From: Boswellia sacra
Lineage: Eukaryota; Streptophyta; Magnoliopsida; Sapindales; Burseraceae
Direction: 5' to 3'
NCBI GenBank assembly: GCA_013180625.2
Contig: SNVD02012291.1
Span: forward strand, 1 to 64,000
Length of the DNA stretch: 64,000 nt
Numbering within the stretch: position 1 is the stretch's first letter; every line of letters begins with the position of its first letter. Shown here one piece after another: positions 21,968 to 34,082 of this stretch. The translations under genes and the position numbers were made by a program. Below the pieces are notes generated by a model. That model saw only the letters and a list, made by a program, of their open reading frames with translations, was not told the origin of the DNA and made no database searches.

Positions 21968-22750
21968 AGGCATTTGTGGCCATTTCTTACTGATTTTGCA
22001 CCGTCCTCATATTTTTTAATTTTTCAACTTCTCCTTCCAACACTTTTTCTCTTCATTCTCTCGTTTTGGAATCTACTTTTGCTCCTCACGATGACTAATG
22101 CTAGTTCCAAGCCTCTCCAACCCATTTTGAAGTCTTTGAAGGATTTGAAGTGGAGACTGTTCAAGTTAGGCGGGCTTCATGGCTTGAGATATCTTAAGTA
22201 GGTAAAAATCAACATTCCTTTCACCATATCTGCTTTAAATTGTTGGGATGCTTCGAACCATGTCTTTTGCTTCAACTGCCAAGAACTATGTCCGTTGTAT
22301 AAGGAGTTTAACGCCATTCTAGGGGCTCTACCATTAGCACTGAGAATATGATATTGCCTCCCGTCGTGTCATTCTCGCCAGTAGACATGGTAGACTTCTT
22401 TCATAATCCTCTTCCTAGGATAGGAGAATCTGTGGTGAATTGTCGAATGGTTTTGCCAGTGTTCATCCCACTGCTTAAGGTGGTTAAGACGCCCTCCACT
22501 TTTTAGCTCTAGATTCTTTACTTTTGCCTTATTTAACAGTTTTTGCTAATCTTTAAGGATGGTTATGGTGATCCTCTCCTCGTGAACCTTATCTCTCAAA
22601 TAAGGACTAGCCATACTTTGGCATCGCTTATCTTGGTTGATACTCTTCATGGCATGGATCGTGTGAGGTAGGATGCTATATCGCGGCTTTCTAGTAGTCT
22701 CCTCCTTCTCTAAGTAATGACTTTTCCAATTTCTTCAAATTGTCGCCTAT
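21968..22750 (+). pseudogene. Antisense extra ORF of old Tat element D, fragment
   Basis: On + from ATG 22090 the frames encode SLKDLKWRLFKLGGLHGLRYLK, then after a stop VKINIPFTISALNCWD and QELCPLYKEFNAILG. The last block is close to the antisense ORF of B1 (28753-29076 on -: QELCPLYEEFSAILG), and resembles the plant domain I know as DUF7745, tentatively. It is squeezed between the LTRs of B2 and B1. Its best reading is the region beyond pol of minus-strand element D, in which this ORF would be antisense, as in Retand-type Tat elements. Stops and frame changes break it. Confidence 0.6.
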
Positions 22751-23325
22751 TGTAGACACTTGATATTTAAGCTCGATCATGAAACATGGATGTGTGTTAA
22801 GCAAAATGAAACGCCCAAAAAGAGCCTTTGAAAAGAAAAAAGTGTGAAAAGCCAAGGAACCAAAAACCCAAAAAATTAATGACCAACTTCAAAAAATCCT
22901 AGAAATTAATCTTCAAAGAATCAGATAGCAAATCATATACCGTTGTGAAGCTACAGTGTCCACTTTATGTAGAAATTTATAGATTATAAATTAAAGTTTT
23001 GCACAAAAAGTTAAGATCCATTGAGTGCACTATTTACCAGCGGCACTATTCCTACAGGGTGGTACTGTTCACCTGGATACTGTTCACCAGCACTGTTTAC
23101 CTGAATCCCACATTGGTTTTTTATCATTTTTTCAGTCCAAGGAAAGCCTATAAAAGCACACCTTGGCCACACTTCCAAAGACATCCACATATCCTCTCTC
23201 TCTCTCTTTCTATTACACACTTGTGAGAATTCTAAAAAGTCCTTGCTAGTCTAAAATTTTTCAGGCATTCATATTACTCTAAACTTGGGAAGAGTACGTC
23301 CTGAGAACGGTTTTCTCTTCTCCCT

Positions 23326-23356
<31 letters not shown>

Positions 23357-24661
23357 GCTTAGAATTAAGCATGTATATGATTATTTATGCTTAGAATAAG
23401 CATGTTTAGGGTTTATTTTTATGCCTAGAAGTATGTTTAGAATTTTATAGAATTGTTTAATCCTTTATTTGTTTAAGTCATTTTTCATTTCCTTATTTAG
23501 AAACATGAATAGGGATTTTATTTCTTTGTGAATGCTTAGAATCATGCTTAGGGGCACATGTCTATAATCATGCTTAAGAGTACGTGATTAGAATCATGCT
23601 AGAAATTGAACTTATGATTGCTTTGAAGCATGCTAGGAAATAGCATAGAATAGGTAAGAATTACCATGTTTATCCTTGAATGCTTGAATTGGGCTAGAAT
23701 AGCCATGTTTGATATTGATTGATGTGGTTAGGCTAGAAATGCCATGCTAGGCTAGAATTACCATATTTAGAATTCCTATAATCAATTGAACTATGCTAGA
23801 ATGCCATAATAAAATTATCAAATCTAAGTCGAAGTGCCATGATTCTAGATTATGGCCTTGTATTTTAAGTGATTGATATGAATGTTTGAATATATCATGA
23901 ATAGGCTATGACTTGAATGGTGCCATGAAATGATGGTGGACTCATATTGATGGTGAGGGACCATCACTTAGAATGAATAATTGAATAAATATAAGTACGA
24001 ATGAATGCTTGAAGAGGCTTGATAAACATTGAATAGACTCACATATTGCGGTGAGGAATTCACTATTTATCGAGTCTCGACTTGAATATTCATATTGAAT
24101 GCTTAATATGCATGAATATGATCTTTGAATATTTGATTTTTATGATTAGAATATTTGTAGTGTTAGAAGTATAATTTAATTTATTGATGAATAACTTGTC
24201 GTTGTAATCCTCCTCCCATTCCCCCATGTTTACAAGATATGTAATTCTATTCCCCTCCCTCTTTCTTAATATGAATGTACAACTGCCATGAATGAAATCA
24301 ACTTATTTGATTAAAGAAGATAAAATGAGAATATATGCATAAAACAAACCATTTAAGCAGACTATATAACAACATGAGTTATTTTTATTTGGTATACCCT
24401 AGTGGAGGCTGGATTTTGATCCAGGCGGGGTGAATAGCTCTTACCCAACTTTCTGAACCCATCTCTAAAGGGATGAGGATAGTTTAGGTCTTGAAGTGAG
24501 GGATTAGATTGCCCCCATTCACTCCCAATTGGAAAATTGGGTGAAGACTCCATTTCTCCATACGTGCCCATGGCTCATTTGTGCTTTCTTAAGTCTCGAA
24601 AGAGGCTTTGACACAATGTCGTGGTCCTAAATGCTTTGGCTAGATGAGAGCTCCATTCATA
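22751..24661 (+). mobile_element. B1 5' LTR
   Basis: Starts TGTAGACAC and ends CTCCATTCATA (CA decayed to TA). TATAAAAG at 23149-23156 is the likely promoter. Upstream are repeated ACTGTTCACC units (23060-23100). An (AT)n microsatellite lies at 23327-23356. Confidence 0.9.
23149..23156 (+). promoter_or_regulatory. TATA box of the B1 5' LTR
   Basis: TATAAAAG, aligned with TATATAAG at 32527-32534 in the 3' LTR and with TATATAG at 44377-44383 in the solo LTR. Confidence 0.6.
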
Positions 24662-24662
24662 G

Positions 24663-24680
24663 TGGAAACTCCACTTGGGA
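24663..24680 (+). promoter_or_regulatory. B1 primer binding site, decayed
   Basis: TGGAAACTCCACTTGGGA, the B2-type tRNA-Arg primer site with CG changed to AA and one further change. It starts one base after the LTR end, as in B2. Confidence 0.65.
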
Positions 24681-25441
24681 TAAGAGAAGTTGATTTTGAT
24701 TGGGATACCAAATTTTAATACCTCATGTTTACATTTTGAGTCTTTACATCACTATACCTTGCATACAATGAGCACGACTTGTCCGAACTAGTCATGTGGC
24801 ATTGGCATGAGAAGTCTCTCACTCCATTCAACCCTTAACAACTCATATTGGTGACACACCTTTGAGCACGTGCCATTGATTTGGTATAAAAAGAGACCAG
24901 CCTAAGGGGGTATCTCTCACTTGAAGAAGCCTAGACTACTAGACCCTTGAGACTCAAGCCCATGTACATGACTTTAGTAACTTCTAATGGGATAAATATC
25001 CAAAAACCCATGTTGAAATGTATGTCTACAGATGTAAATTTTTCATGATTAGAATAACATCAACTCAAACCTCATGGAACCATTAACAAATGACACATTT
25101 CGAGTCACCCATTAGAAAAAAATATGGGCAAAGCCAGTTATGATAATCAAAAGGAATCCAACATCAACATGTTTGTTAGAAATAAGTGAGCGAATCTTGC
25201 ATTCTCACATCCCATGATGATGACTTGGGGATGAAGCCAAAAATCCTAGGAAAAGAGACTCGACGTCATGTGTTTGGGAGGGAAAAGGTTGGAAGGTTGA
25301 AAGCGTGTCTATGCCCTTGTATAAGGATGCATCATATCACGCATACATGCTTGGATGCATGAATGGTATTAACACATTTGTTTTGCAGCCATCATATCTT
25401 GGGTTAGACGAAGCGGTCGATTGACAAGGCAAGAGGAACCA
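24681..25441 (+). other. B1 leader
   Basis: No ORF supported. Related to the B2 leader in reverse. Includes ATGCATCATATCACGCATAC-like runs near 25327. Confidence 0.55.
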
Positions 25442-26690
25442 AATGACGAAATGGCTACACCCAACAGCAACAATGCTAAAATGGCCTAATTGAGAGCTGA
25501 TATGATCGTACTCCAATAACAAGTGGCCCAACTCATTGAAGCACTTCAAAATGGGTCCAACAAAATGAACTAGTCACTACGTGAAGGTAATGGTGATAGC
25601 GATGGCAAGACTAGCTAAGGCAGAGATAGGGGAAAAGCCCAAACAATCAAGAAGAGCCTGAATCGGTCAAGTAGTTGGCCCAGGACATGGAGAGAGTTCA
25701 ATCCCTCTTAAAGAAGAAAGGGTTGAAAGGGGTCGAAGACTTAGACGATATCCTACTCATTGGAGACAAAGTTTTGCCTTCCTGACTTGTCAAAATTCAA
25801 TGGAGAGTACAACCCCAAGACGCACTTAAGACAGTATGCAGCTGTCATGTTCACCACTCCTTTGTCAAAGGAGTACATCTTGAAGTACTTCATGCTATCC
25901 CTAGAAGATGATGTGGTAGTATCGTACCATGACCTCCCCAGGAGAGTTTGAGGAGATTAGGATGAGCTATCTGAGTAGTTTGTTAAGCAATATCGCCATA
26001 ATACCCAACTGGGGGTAACCTTGAGCGACTTAAAGACGATGCATCAGAAGTCCAACGAGACCTTCTCAAAGTATCTAGTCCATTGGAGGGCCAAGGCTGC
26101 CAAGATGACCACCAGGCTAGCAGAGAAAGACCAAGTCCACATGGTAATCAATGGAGCCCATGCCGTCATTAATGATAGGCTTGTAGGCTTCCCTATCGAA
26201 ACATGTAAAGACTTGTATGACTCAAGCATTCAAATAAAAGATTTAGAGGCCAGTTAGAAAAGAAGCGACAACAACTATTCTATAAGAAATCAAAGGCAGT
26301 ATGACCAATCTAGCAGGACAAACAACGAGGATGTAGAAGAGCAATAACCTAGGAAGTTCAGTCAAATTGGGACGACCATTATCTGAAGTATTTGAGGAGC
26401 TCTGTGCCTAATTTGCGTTGTTTCTATTGACACCAAAGCCTCCATAAAACCCACATCCAGCTAACCACAAACATCATGAATATTGTCATTTCCACCAACA
26501 AATTTGCCATAACATTAACAAATGCCATCGCCTTCGACATGAGATGTAAGACCTGATCAATAATGGAAGAACTTCATGACCAAAGAAAGAATAATGATGT
26601 TTTAAGAATGTTATGAGTTGTGTGTTCTTTTGATGATTATTGATAAAGTCATGATACTTATTAGAAACAAATTTTTGGTAATACATGAGA
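25442..26690 (+). pseudogene. gag: B1 gag, broken
   Basis: Starts at ATG 25442 with several stops. The clearest part is 25760-25951 (PKTHLRQYAAVMFT, LEDDVVVSYHDLPRRV) and 26021-26257 (NETFSKYLVHWRAKAAKM, INDRLVGFPIETCKDLYDS). Downstream, in decayed frames, YCHFHQQICHNINKCHRLR recalls the His/Cys block of Tat Gag-Pro proteins (26480-26545). It is followed by no protease or RT. Confidence 0.85.
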
Positions 26691-27830
26691 TTGTGCTGTT
26701 TGCATTTTTTACTCTTTTTGCTAGATGAGTTTTATTCTTGACTCTTCAATCATTTGAGCGCAATAGCCATGATTATATAACTTAATATCACTTAGAGAAA
26801 CTTTATGTGAATAAAGCTTAGTGCTAAGATGTCAACGACTGTAGAACCTATTTGATCAATACTCAAGGCAAAATCCTAGGTTTTACAACATAAGGGAAGT
26901 AATTTAGGCCTTCTTTGGATTAATTGAGCCTTTTAAGCCTACCTATGCTTACTTCATTGTCACTAGTGTACCTCATTGAATCTAATCAAGCCTTCTTTTA
27001 AAAAAAAAAAAAAAAACTACAAAAGTTACCCTAATACTAGAAAATTTTTCCTACATAACACTCTTTACCCATAACATATAAACATTCTAGAAAAGAGCCT
27101 TGAGAGTCATGCTTATGGGAGAAAGAAAGAAAGTTGACAAGTTTTTTGTGCAATCTTGAGCTCGAACAAAAAAAAAAAAGAAAAAAAAGGGGAAAGAAGA
27201 AGAAGAAAGCAAAAAAAAAAGAGAGAGAAAACAAAAAAAGAAACAAAAAAGAAAAATAGAAAAGAAAAGAATACTAATCCCATCATCTGTAAAGTTTAGG
27301 GGTGTAGCCACTCAAAATCCAAAAGCAAAGCAAACATAGTGGGTGGAGACTCGAAGATTGCGAGTACGAATGGAAGAAGTTGATGCTTTCAATTAAAACT
27401 TGGAATTTTTGTATAACTATGGGTAAGATAACCTTATAGAATTTCCTTTATCACAACTTGATCCCAGCCTATCATTACAAGCTTGATAAAGCCCTAATGG
27501 TCCTTGATGCTGTGATAAGCCTACATTAGTGGAAAGTGGTGTGAAAAGTAAGCATATGGTACTCCTTCTATCCTTAGAGATTGATCACTAGTTTCTATTT
27601 GCATAAAGCTATCCAAGTTTCAACAAGTAAAGTATGATTGACTATATACACAAACACAAAGAATCTTGAATGAAGCAATTCTGACATTAGAATCAAAATT
27701 GTGAACAATCGCGATGCCAATGCATTACCTTTGCGCTATCAAATTTGAGAAATCTTTGAAGAATTCAAATGTGAATCAAATTGATGCACAACTCACATCA
27801 CCATTTTAAATTATTGTTGGAGGATATTGG
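26691..27830 (+). other. B1 non-coding region where pol would be expected
   Basis: No RT, RNase H or integrase motif in any frame. Holds an A run (27000-27017) and a purine-rich tract (27165-27270). Its sequence matches nothing else in the window that I can see. Confidence 0.6.
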
Positions 27831-27862
27831 ATGTGTTGGAAATATGTTAAGAAGAAGAAAAT

Positions 27863-29076
27863 CTACCAATATTTCCTATCAATGGTATTAAAGAAGACAA
27901 CCTTGCCACCAACAGTGAAGAAGCAAGATATATGGAACAAGTTAGCTATTTTGTCCAGCATGGATGTGTACAAAGAAGAAGGAAAAATGCCCTTGAAGCT
28001 AGAATTTCTTCCCCAAGATACTACTAAACTTTTCATGCAAGGGGTAAAGAATTGCCCATTCATCTTGAGAAAGAAAAGAAGCATGGAAGCAAAGAATTAC
28101 CCTAATCATTTTGAAAATCATGATAGATAGAATTATCTCAACCGTATCGAAGGAAGTGTAGGAAATGGTGCTAGAATGGATGGCCTCTCTTGTAGCCAAA
28201 TTTGAAGAAGAAAATAAAAGAAAAATAAGAAAAAGCCCGCTAAGTTGAAAACTCGAAAGGGTAGCTTAGGCAAAAGTTAGGGCAGAGGTAGAAAAAAGAA
28301 GAAAAAAGCCCGCTACGTTAAAAACCCTAAAGGGCAGCTTAGGCAAAAGTTAGGGCAGAAAAATAAAAAAGAAGAAAAAGACCACTGAGTTGAAAACCTA
28401 GAAAGGGTAGCTCGGGCAAAAGTTAGGGCAAGCTCGCTAAGTCGAAAACCCAAAAGGGCGGCTTAGGCAAAAATTAGAGCACACAAAAAAAAATCGCTAA
28501 GTTGAAAACCTGAAAGGGTGATTTAGGTAAAAGTTAGAGGATAGACAAAGAATCCCTGAAAAAGCAAAAGATTACCCCTAAACCTTAGACTCGGATCAAT
28601 CCTAACTCGATCAAGTCTTATCAATGTCTCAAGAAAACTACTATAAGACTAGGGCCCATTTGAGGAATGATAGTCACATGATGTCGATTTCCAAGATCGT
28701 CTGATGAGACCAGCAGAAACTATGCAAGGAGGCAAAACTAAAAAAGGTGAAGTCAACCAGACGAGGTCCTATCCATCATCTCAAGTAAAGGGATAGTGGA
28801 AGACAATGTCACTCTACTGCCTCGAGTGTAAATGCCCAGGGTAGAAATCGAAAAGTTGAAGAAGTTGGTAAGATTAGACATCGATGATGTCTCGATAATA
28901 GGTAGAATAATGCTCTTAGAAATAGACGAATGACAACCAAGTATGGCAGAGAATTCCTCATACAGGGGGCAAAGCTCTTGCCCATTAAAGCGGAAGACAT
29001 GATCATGAGAATCCCAAAAGGTCATCCATTCTTTAAGAAAAGGAATGTCAAGCTTTACATGTCGAGGGAACTTCAA
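27863..29076 (-). pseudogene. B1 antisense ORF remnants (DUF7745-like), two pieces
   Basis: Two related minus-strand pieces in a plus-strand element. 28753-29076 encodes VKLDIPFLKEWMTFWDSHDH and FNGQELCPLYEEFSAILG. 27863-28199 encodes LSQDEWAILYPLHEKFSSILG. The shared LYxxFxxILG core also appears in D (22290-22330 on +). Tat-lineage elements such as Retand are known to carry antisense ORFs between pol and the 3' LTR. Function unknown. The pieces are separated by a tandem array (28232-28545). Confidence 0.6.
28232..28545 (+). repeat. Tandem array, unit about 60 bp (CGCTAAGTTGAAAACC type)
   Basis: Five variable copies of CGCTAAGTTGAAAAC followed by GAAAGGGTAGCTTAGGCAAA and AGTTAGGGCA, with A/G-rich spacers. 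Arrays of this sequence type are common in 3' regions of plant Tat elements, as I recall. Confidence 0.85.
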
Positions 29077-29539
29077 AATGTCAGGGCTGCTGGATTCAAG
29101 CCGCTTCCAGTCACCATCCCCTAGAATCTTCAGGAAAGGCTAAAGAACTCAACCATGTTAGGAACTACGAGAAAAGGCGTTGGAAGGTGTGAAGAGAAAT
29201 AGAAGGGTGGAAGACAAGGCCAATGGTGACAATCCTTACTTATCATCACAACATCAATTAAAGAAGCAGCAACCTGAGCCTCATGGCACTTATCCTCTCG
29301 CTCTAAACACTCGATTTGCCAGTGACCCGTCTAGTCCAAGCAAGAAGCATATAGTTAGAAAAGATTATTAAGATAGATATCATGCATACATGAAACATCA
29401 AACATCTTCTTGGAGGAAGCATGATCCAAATGAAGAATAGTCCAAAAGTGATTGGGTTTTGCAGAATCACAATGCAATATGAAATACTGGGGGTAACTGC
29501 AAAGGAAAGGGGCTCAATACCCAGACGAATAGCAGTAGC

Positions 29540-29950
29540 GGCACGATGTGCAAATTAGTAGCACAATGTGCAACTCAGTCTCGATGAGATCCCAATGGAA
29601 GTAGCACGATATGCACATTCAATCTCGATAAGGCCCAATAGAAGTAGCATGATGTGCGAGTCACTCTTAATGAGGCCCAATAGAAGCAGCACGGTACACA
29701 AATGTAGTTTCATCTTAATGAGATTTCTCTCAAGCAACACAATGTGCAAAGTCAGCTCCATCTCGATGAGATACCTTTCAAGCAGTATGATGTGCAAAAG
29801 TAGGTTCATCTCGATGAGATTTCTCTCAGGTAGCATGATGTGCAAAGTTAGCTCCATCTCGATAAGACTTCTCTTAAGCATCATGATATGCAAACTTCAT
29901 CCCAATGAGATTCAAAAATCACTTGAAGCAGCATGATGTGCTAAAACCCA
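29540..29950 (+). repeat. Tandem array, unit 43-49 bp (AAGCAGCATGATGTGCAAA type)
   Basis: About eight copies of a unit built from AGCAGCATGATGTGCAAA, CATCTCGATGAGAT and TTCTCTCA. The open frames on both strands here are products of the repeat. Confidence 0.85.
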
Positions 29951-30720
29951 ATCAAGCAATTCAAGTAGTGCCATGTACAAGACTCCTGGAATGAACAATA
30001 TTATGATAAGGATCACCATAAAAATGAAAACTGCCAAAATTAAAGACAATCGAAAAGGACTACTACTTTGAAGAAGGAAGTTCAAGTTTGAGGTTCAGCT
30101 TGAAGAAAGCATCTCCCTTAAAAAAGGCATCCACTTTGAAAAAAGAATGTCCCCTTAAAGAAGACATCTACCCTAAAGAAAGAATTCAAATTCCACCTTG
30201 AAGAAAGGATTTGAAGGAGAAGAATTTAGAAAGAAATTTCGATAATCGACCTATATGAAATAATTACTGTAAAGACTAGAAAGAAGCTTCGTTATAAGAC
30301 AACATCGAATATGGTAAAATCTAAAACTTATTTGGATTTACCATCATGAATTGTTTGACATTTTGCAGGAGCATGCAAGAATGATGAAGAGATCCCTAAT
30401 GAATCCAAGAATCAACAACCTCATAAGAACGCCCCAGTGAAGGGTCATATAAATACAAAATTTGAAGAGATCAAAGAACAAAGAATGTTAATGCATAGCG
30501 AATCAAGGGTTTTGCCTAGTGGACTAGAAGAAATCAAGAATATAAGTAAAAATACCCGAAAGAAGGGTAACCTAATAAATGCAAAGACCGAAGAAGATCA
30601 AAGAAGAATAAAGAATACTTAGAAGAAGGGCATGAAACCCAATGAATACAGAGTCTAAAGAAATGAAAGAAGAATACTCAGCCGAAGGTATGAATAATGA
30701 AAAGGTCTAAAGATCGCAAA
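29951..30720 (+). other. B1 3' region, A/G-rich, no gene
   Basis: AAGAAGG-rich with short repeated AAAGAAGGCATC/ACCTTGAAGAAAGG units (30060-30220). I see no supported ORF. Confidence 0.5.
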
Positions 30721-30744
30721 TTAGTGCATGATAGACTAAACCCT

Positions 30745-31045
30745 TAGAAGTAAGTGCACTTAATAGTGTTTTAAGCCCTTAGAATAGGCACAAGCCCTAA
30801 TAAAAGGCACACTGAAGAGTATTGAAAATTCTAAGAATTTGGTGCGTTTAAGAGTGTTTTAAGCCCTTATAATAGGCACAAGCCCTAAAAAGTGGCACAC
30901 CAAAGAGTGTTGAAACCCTAAGAAGTAGGTGCACTAAAGAGTGTTTGAAACCTTTAGAATAGGTGCACTTAAGAGTGCTAAAAAGCCCTAGGAAATGGGT
31001 GCACTTAAGAGTGCTAAAAAGCCCTAGCAAAAAGGTGCACTTAAG
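30745..31045 (+). repeat. Tandem array, unit about 55 bp (AAGCCCTTAGAATAGGCAC type)
   Basis: Copies of GTGCACTTAAGAGTGTTTTAAG and CCCTTAGAATAGGCACAAG. The mirror array in element E lies at 60720-61130. Confidence 0.85.
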
Positions 31046-31970
31046 AGTGTTCTATCTTAGCATTATAATGATGCATTTTGTGCATTAGAATAATGCATTT
31101 GTCCACACTCTATGCTAGAAGAGTGCATATCATGCATCATAAGGATGCATTTCATGCTTTAGAATAATGCATTCGTCCAAACTAGAAAAGTGCACATCAC
31201 GCATCATAAGGATGCATTTCATGCATTAGAATAATGCATTCGTCCGCACTAGAATAGTGCATCTCTTTCATCCTAAGGATGTATGTCCTGCTTTCAAAGA
31301 ATGCATCTGTTTGCACCTAAATAATGCACATCGCGCATCATAAGGACACATTTCATGCATTAGAATAATGCATTCATCCACACTAAAATAGTGCACATCG
31401 TGCATGATAAGGTTGTATTTCATGCATTAAAATAATGCATTCGTTCGCACTAGATAGCGCATATCGCGCATCCTAAGGATGTATATCATGCATTATAAGA
31501 ATGCATTCATCCACACTAGAATAGTACACATCGTGCATCATAAGGATGCATTTCATGCATTAGAATAATGCATTCGTCGGCACTAAAATAGTGCATACCA
31601 AGCATCCTAAGGATGTATTTCATGTATTAGAAGATTGCGCTCGTCTCCACTAGAATAGTGCATATCGCATATCATAAGGATGTATTATAATGCATTTCTC
31701 TACATTAGCATAGTACATATCACACATCCTAAGGATGTTTTTCATGTATTAGAAGGATGCACTTGTCCACACTAGAACAATGCACATCGTGCATTATAAG
31801 GATGCACCCTATGCATTAGAAGGATGCACTTGTCCATGCTAAAAGAGTGCACATCATGCATCGTAAGGCTGCATTCCATGCGTTAGAAAGATGTGCCTGT
31901 TAGCACTAGAGGAGTACATATCACGTATCATAAGGAGGCGTTCCATCCATTAGAAGGACGCGAATCAGCC
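31046..31970 (+). repeat. Tandem array, unit about 77 bp, rich in ATGCAT palindromes
   Basis: About a dozen copies of CATCATAAGGATGCATTTCA, TGCATTAGAATAATGCATTC and GTCCACACTAGAATAGTGCA. Each unit holds several self-complementary blocks (TGCATTA..TAATGCA, ATGCAT). Confidence 0.9.
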
Positions 31971-32143
31971 CTCAAGTGGATACATCAGTCCTTGAGTGGG
32001 CACACCTCTTTTGCAAGAATTAAAGAGGAGAGCAACCATTGAGAAGTGTAGTAGAGTACAAATGTTGATGAAGAAGTCAAAACCGAAATAGGTAAGATGA
32101 GGTAAGAGTATTTTGTCAAATTTTCTGTCTCACAGACCTCTCC

Positions 32144-32159
32144 GAAATAGGGGGCAAGC
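32144..32159 (+). promoter_or_regulatory. B1 polypurine tract
   Basis: AAATAGGGGGCAAGC directly before the 3' LTR. The mirror of it (GCTTGCCCCCTACT) lies next to the E LTR at 60408-60421. Confidence 0.85.
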
Positions 32160-34082
32160 TATAGACACTTGATTTTTTAGCTTAATGATGAAACATAGAT
32201 GTGTGTTAAGCAATATGAAATGCCAGAAGAGAGCCTTTGGAAGGAGAAAAGTGTAAAAAGCCAAAGAACCGAAAACCCAAAAAATAATGACCAACTTCAA
32301 AAAAATCATAGAAATAAATCTACGAAGTTATATACTGTTGCAAAGCTATGGATGTTTAGTTTTTGTAAAAATTTACAGATTATAAAACAAAGTTTTGTAT
32401 AAAAAGTTATGATCAATTGAATGTAACTGACTTAAAGTGCACTGTTCACTGAAGTACTATTCACCACACTGTTCATATGAATCTCACATTAATTTTTTTT
32501 CTCATTTTTTCACTCCAAAGGAAGCCTATATAAGCACACCATTACGACACTTTTAAAGACATCCAGAAATCCTCTTTCTCTCTCTCTCTCTCTCCCTCTA
32601 GGACACATTTGTGAGAATTCTAAGGAGTCCTCTCTAGTCTAATATTTTCGGGCGTTTTATACTGCTCTAAACTAGAAAAGGATACATCCTGAGAGCAATT
32701 TTCTCTTCTCCCTCGTATTTTCTTCTTTATTTTTCTTGCTTAGAATTAAGCATGTTTAGGTTTATTTATGCTTAGAATAAGCATGTTTAGCATTTATTTT
32801 GATGCTTATAAGCATGTTTAAGATTTTATGGAATTGTTTAATCCTTTATTTGTTTTGCAAGGTGAAAATACTTATCAGGGTAAGTCATCTTTCCTTTCCT
32901 TATTTAGAAACATGAATAGGGATTTTATTTCTCTGTGAATGCTTAGAATCATGCTTAGGAGCACATGTCTATAATCATGCTTAAGAGTACATGATTAGAA
33001 TCATGTTAGGAATTGAACTTATGATTGCTTTGAAGCATGCTTAAGAAACATAGAATAGGTAAGAATTAACATGTTTGCCCTCGAATGCTTGAACTGGGCT
33101 AGAACAGCTATGTTTGATCTTGATTGATTTAATTAGGCTCGAAATGCCTTACTAGGCTAGAATTACAATATTTAGAATTCCCATTATCAATTAAATTATG
33201 CTACAATTGCAATAGGCTAGAATGCCTTGATAGAATTATCAAATCTGTTGAAGTGTCATTGTTCTAGATTATGGCCTTGTATTTTAATTGATTGATATGA
33301 ATGTTTGAATATACCAAAAATATGCTATGACTTGAATGGTGTGCCATGAAATGACAATGGACTCACATTGATGGTGAGGGACCATCACTTAAAATGAATA
33401 ATTGAATGAATATATGTATGAATAAATGCTTGAAGAGGCTTGATAAGCATTGAGTAGACTCGCATATGACGGTGAGGAATTCACTATTTATCGAGTCTTG
33501 ACTTGAATACTTATATTGAGTGCTTAATATGCATGAATATGCTCTTTGAATATTTCATTTATATGATTGGAATATTTGAAGTGTTAAGAGTAGAATTTAA
33601 ATTATTGAAGAATAAATTGTTATTGTAATCCTCCTCCTATTTCTCTATGTTTACAAGGATATATATTTCTATTCTCCTCCCTCTTTCTTTGTATGAAAAT
33701 ATAATTGCCATGAATGAAATCACCTTATTTGCTTAAAGAGGATAAAATGAAAATGTATGCATAAAACAAACCATTTAAGCATATTGTACAACAACATGAG
33801 TTATTCCTATTTGGTATACCCTAGTGGAGGTCATATTTTGATCCGAGCAAGGCGAATGGCTCATACCTAGCTTCCTAAATCCATCTCTGAAGCGATAAGG
33901 GGAGTTAGGTCCTAAAGCAAGAGATCAAATTGTCCCCGTTCATTCCTAATTGAATAATTATGTGGTGACTCCATTTCTTCAGACGTGCCCATGGCTAGTT
34001 TGTGTTCCCTTAAGTCTCAAAAGAGGCTTTGACACAGTGTCGTGATCGCAAACGCTGTGGTGGGATGAAAGCCCTGTTCACA
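32160..34082 (+). mobile_element. B1 3' LTR
   Basis: 1923 bp, starts TATAGACAC (TG decayed to TA) and ends CCCTGTTCACA. TATATAAG at 32527-32534. A CT microsatellite follows (32570-32600). It aligns along its full length with the 5' LTR. Confidence 0.9.

Larger units (their letters stand above)
22751..34082 (+). mobile_element. Element B1: Tat-type LTR retrotransposon lacking pol, plus strand
   Basis: 5' LTR 22751-24661, primer site 24663, decayed gag 25442-26690, no RT or integrase, antisense ORF remnants 27863-29076, four tandem arrays, polypurine tract 32144-32159 and 3' LTR 32160-34082. Flanking 5-mers CCTAT (22746-22750) and CCTGT (34083-34087) match in four of five bases, a plausible aged target duplication. 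The interrupted target is element D. The LTRs differ by many substitutions and indels, so it is old. Without pol it would have depended on relatives. Confidence 0.88.

Noticed and set aside
29555..29936. Overlapping 112- and 122-codon ORFs on both strands
   Set aside because: Both are periodic translations of the 45-bp tandem array, not genes.
31046..31970. Regular short repeats with spacers, CRISPR-like at first glance
   Set aside because: Eukaryotic context, units are contiguous and diverged and spacers are not unique; a tandem satellite-like array in a retrotransposon.
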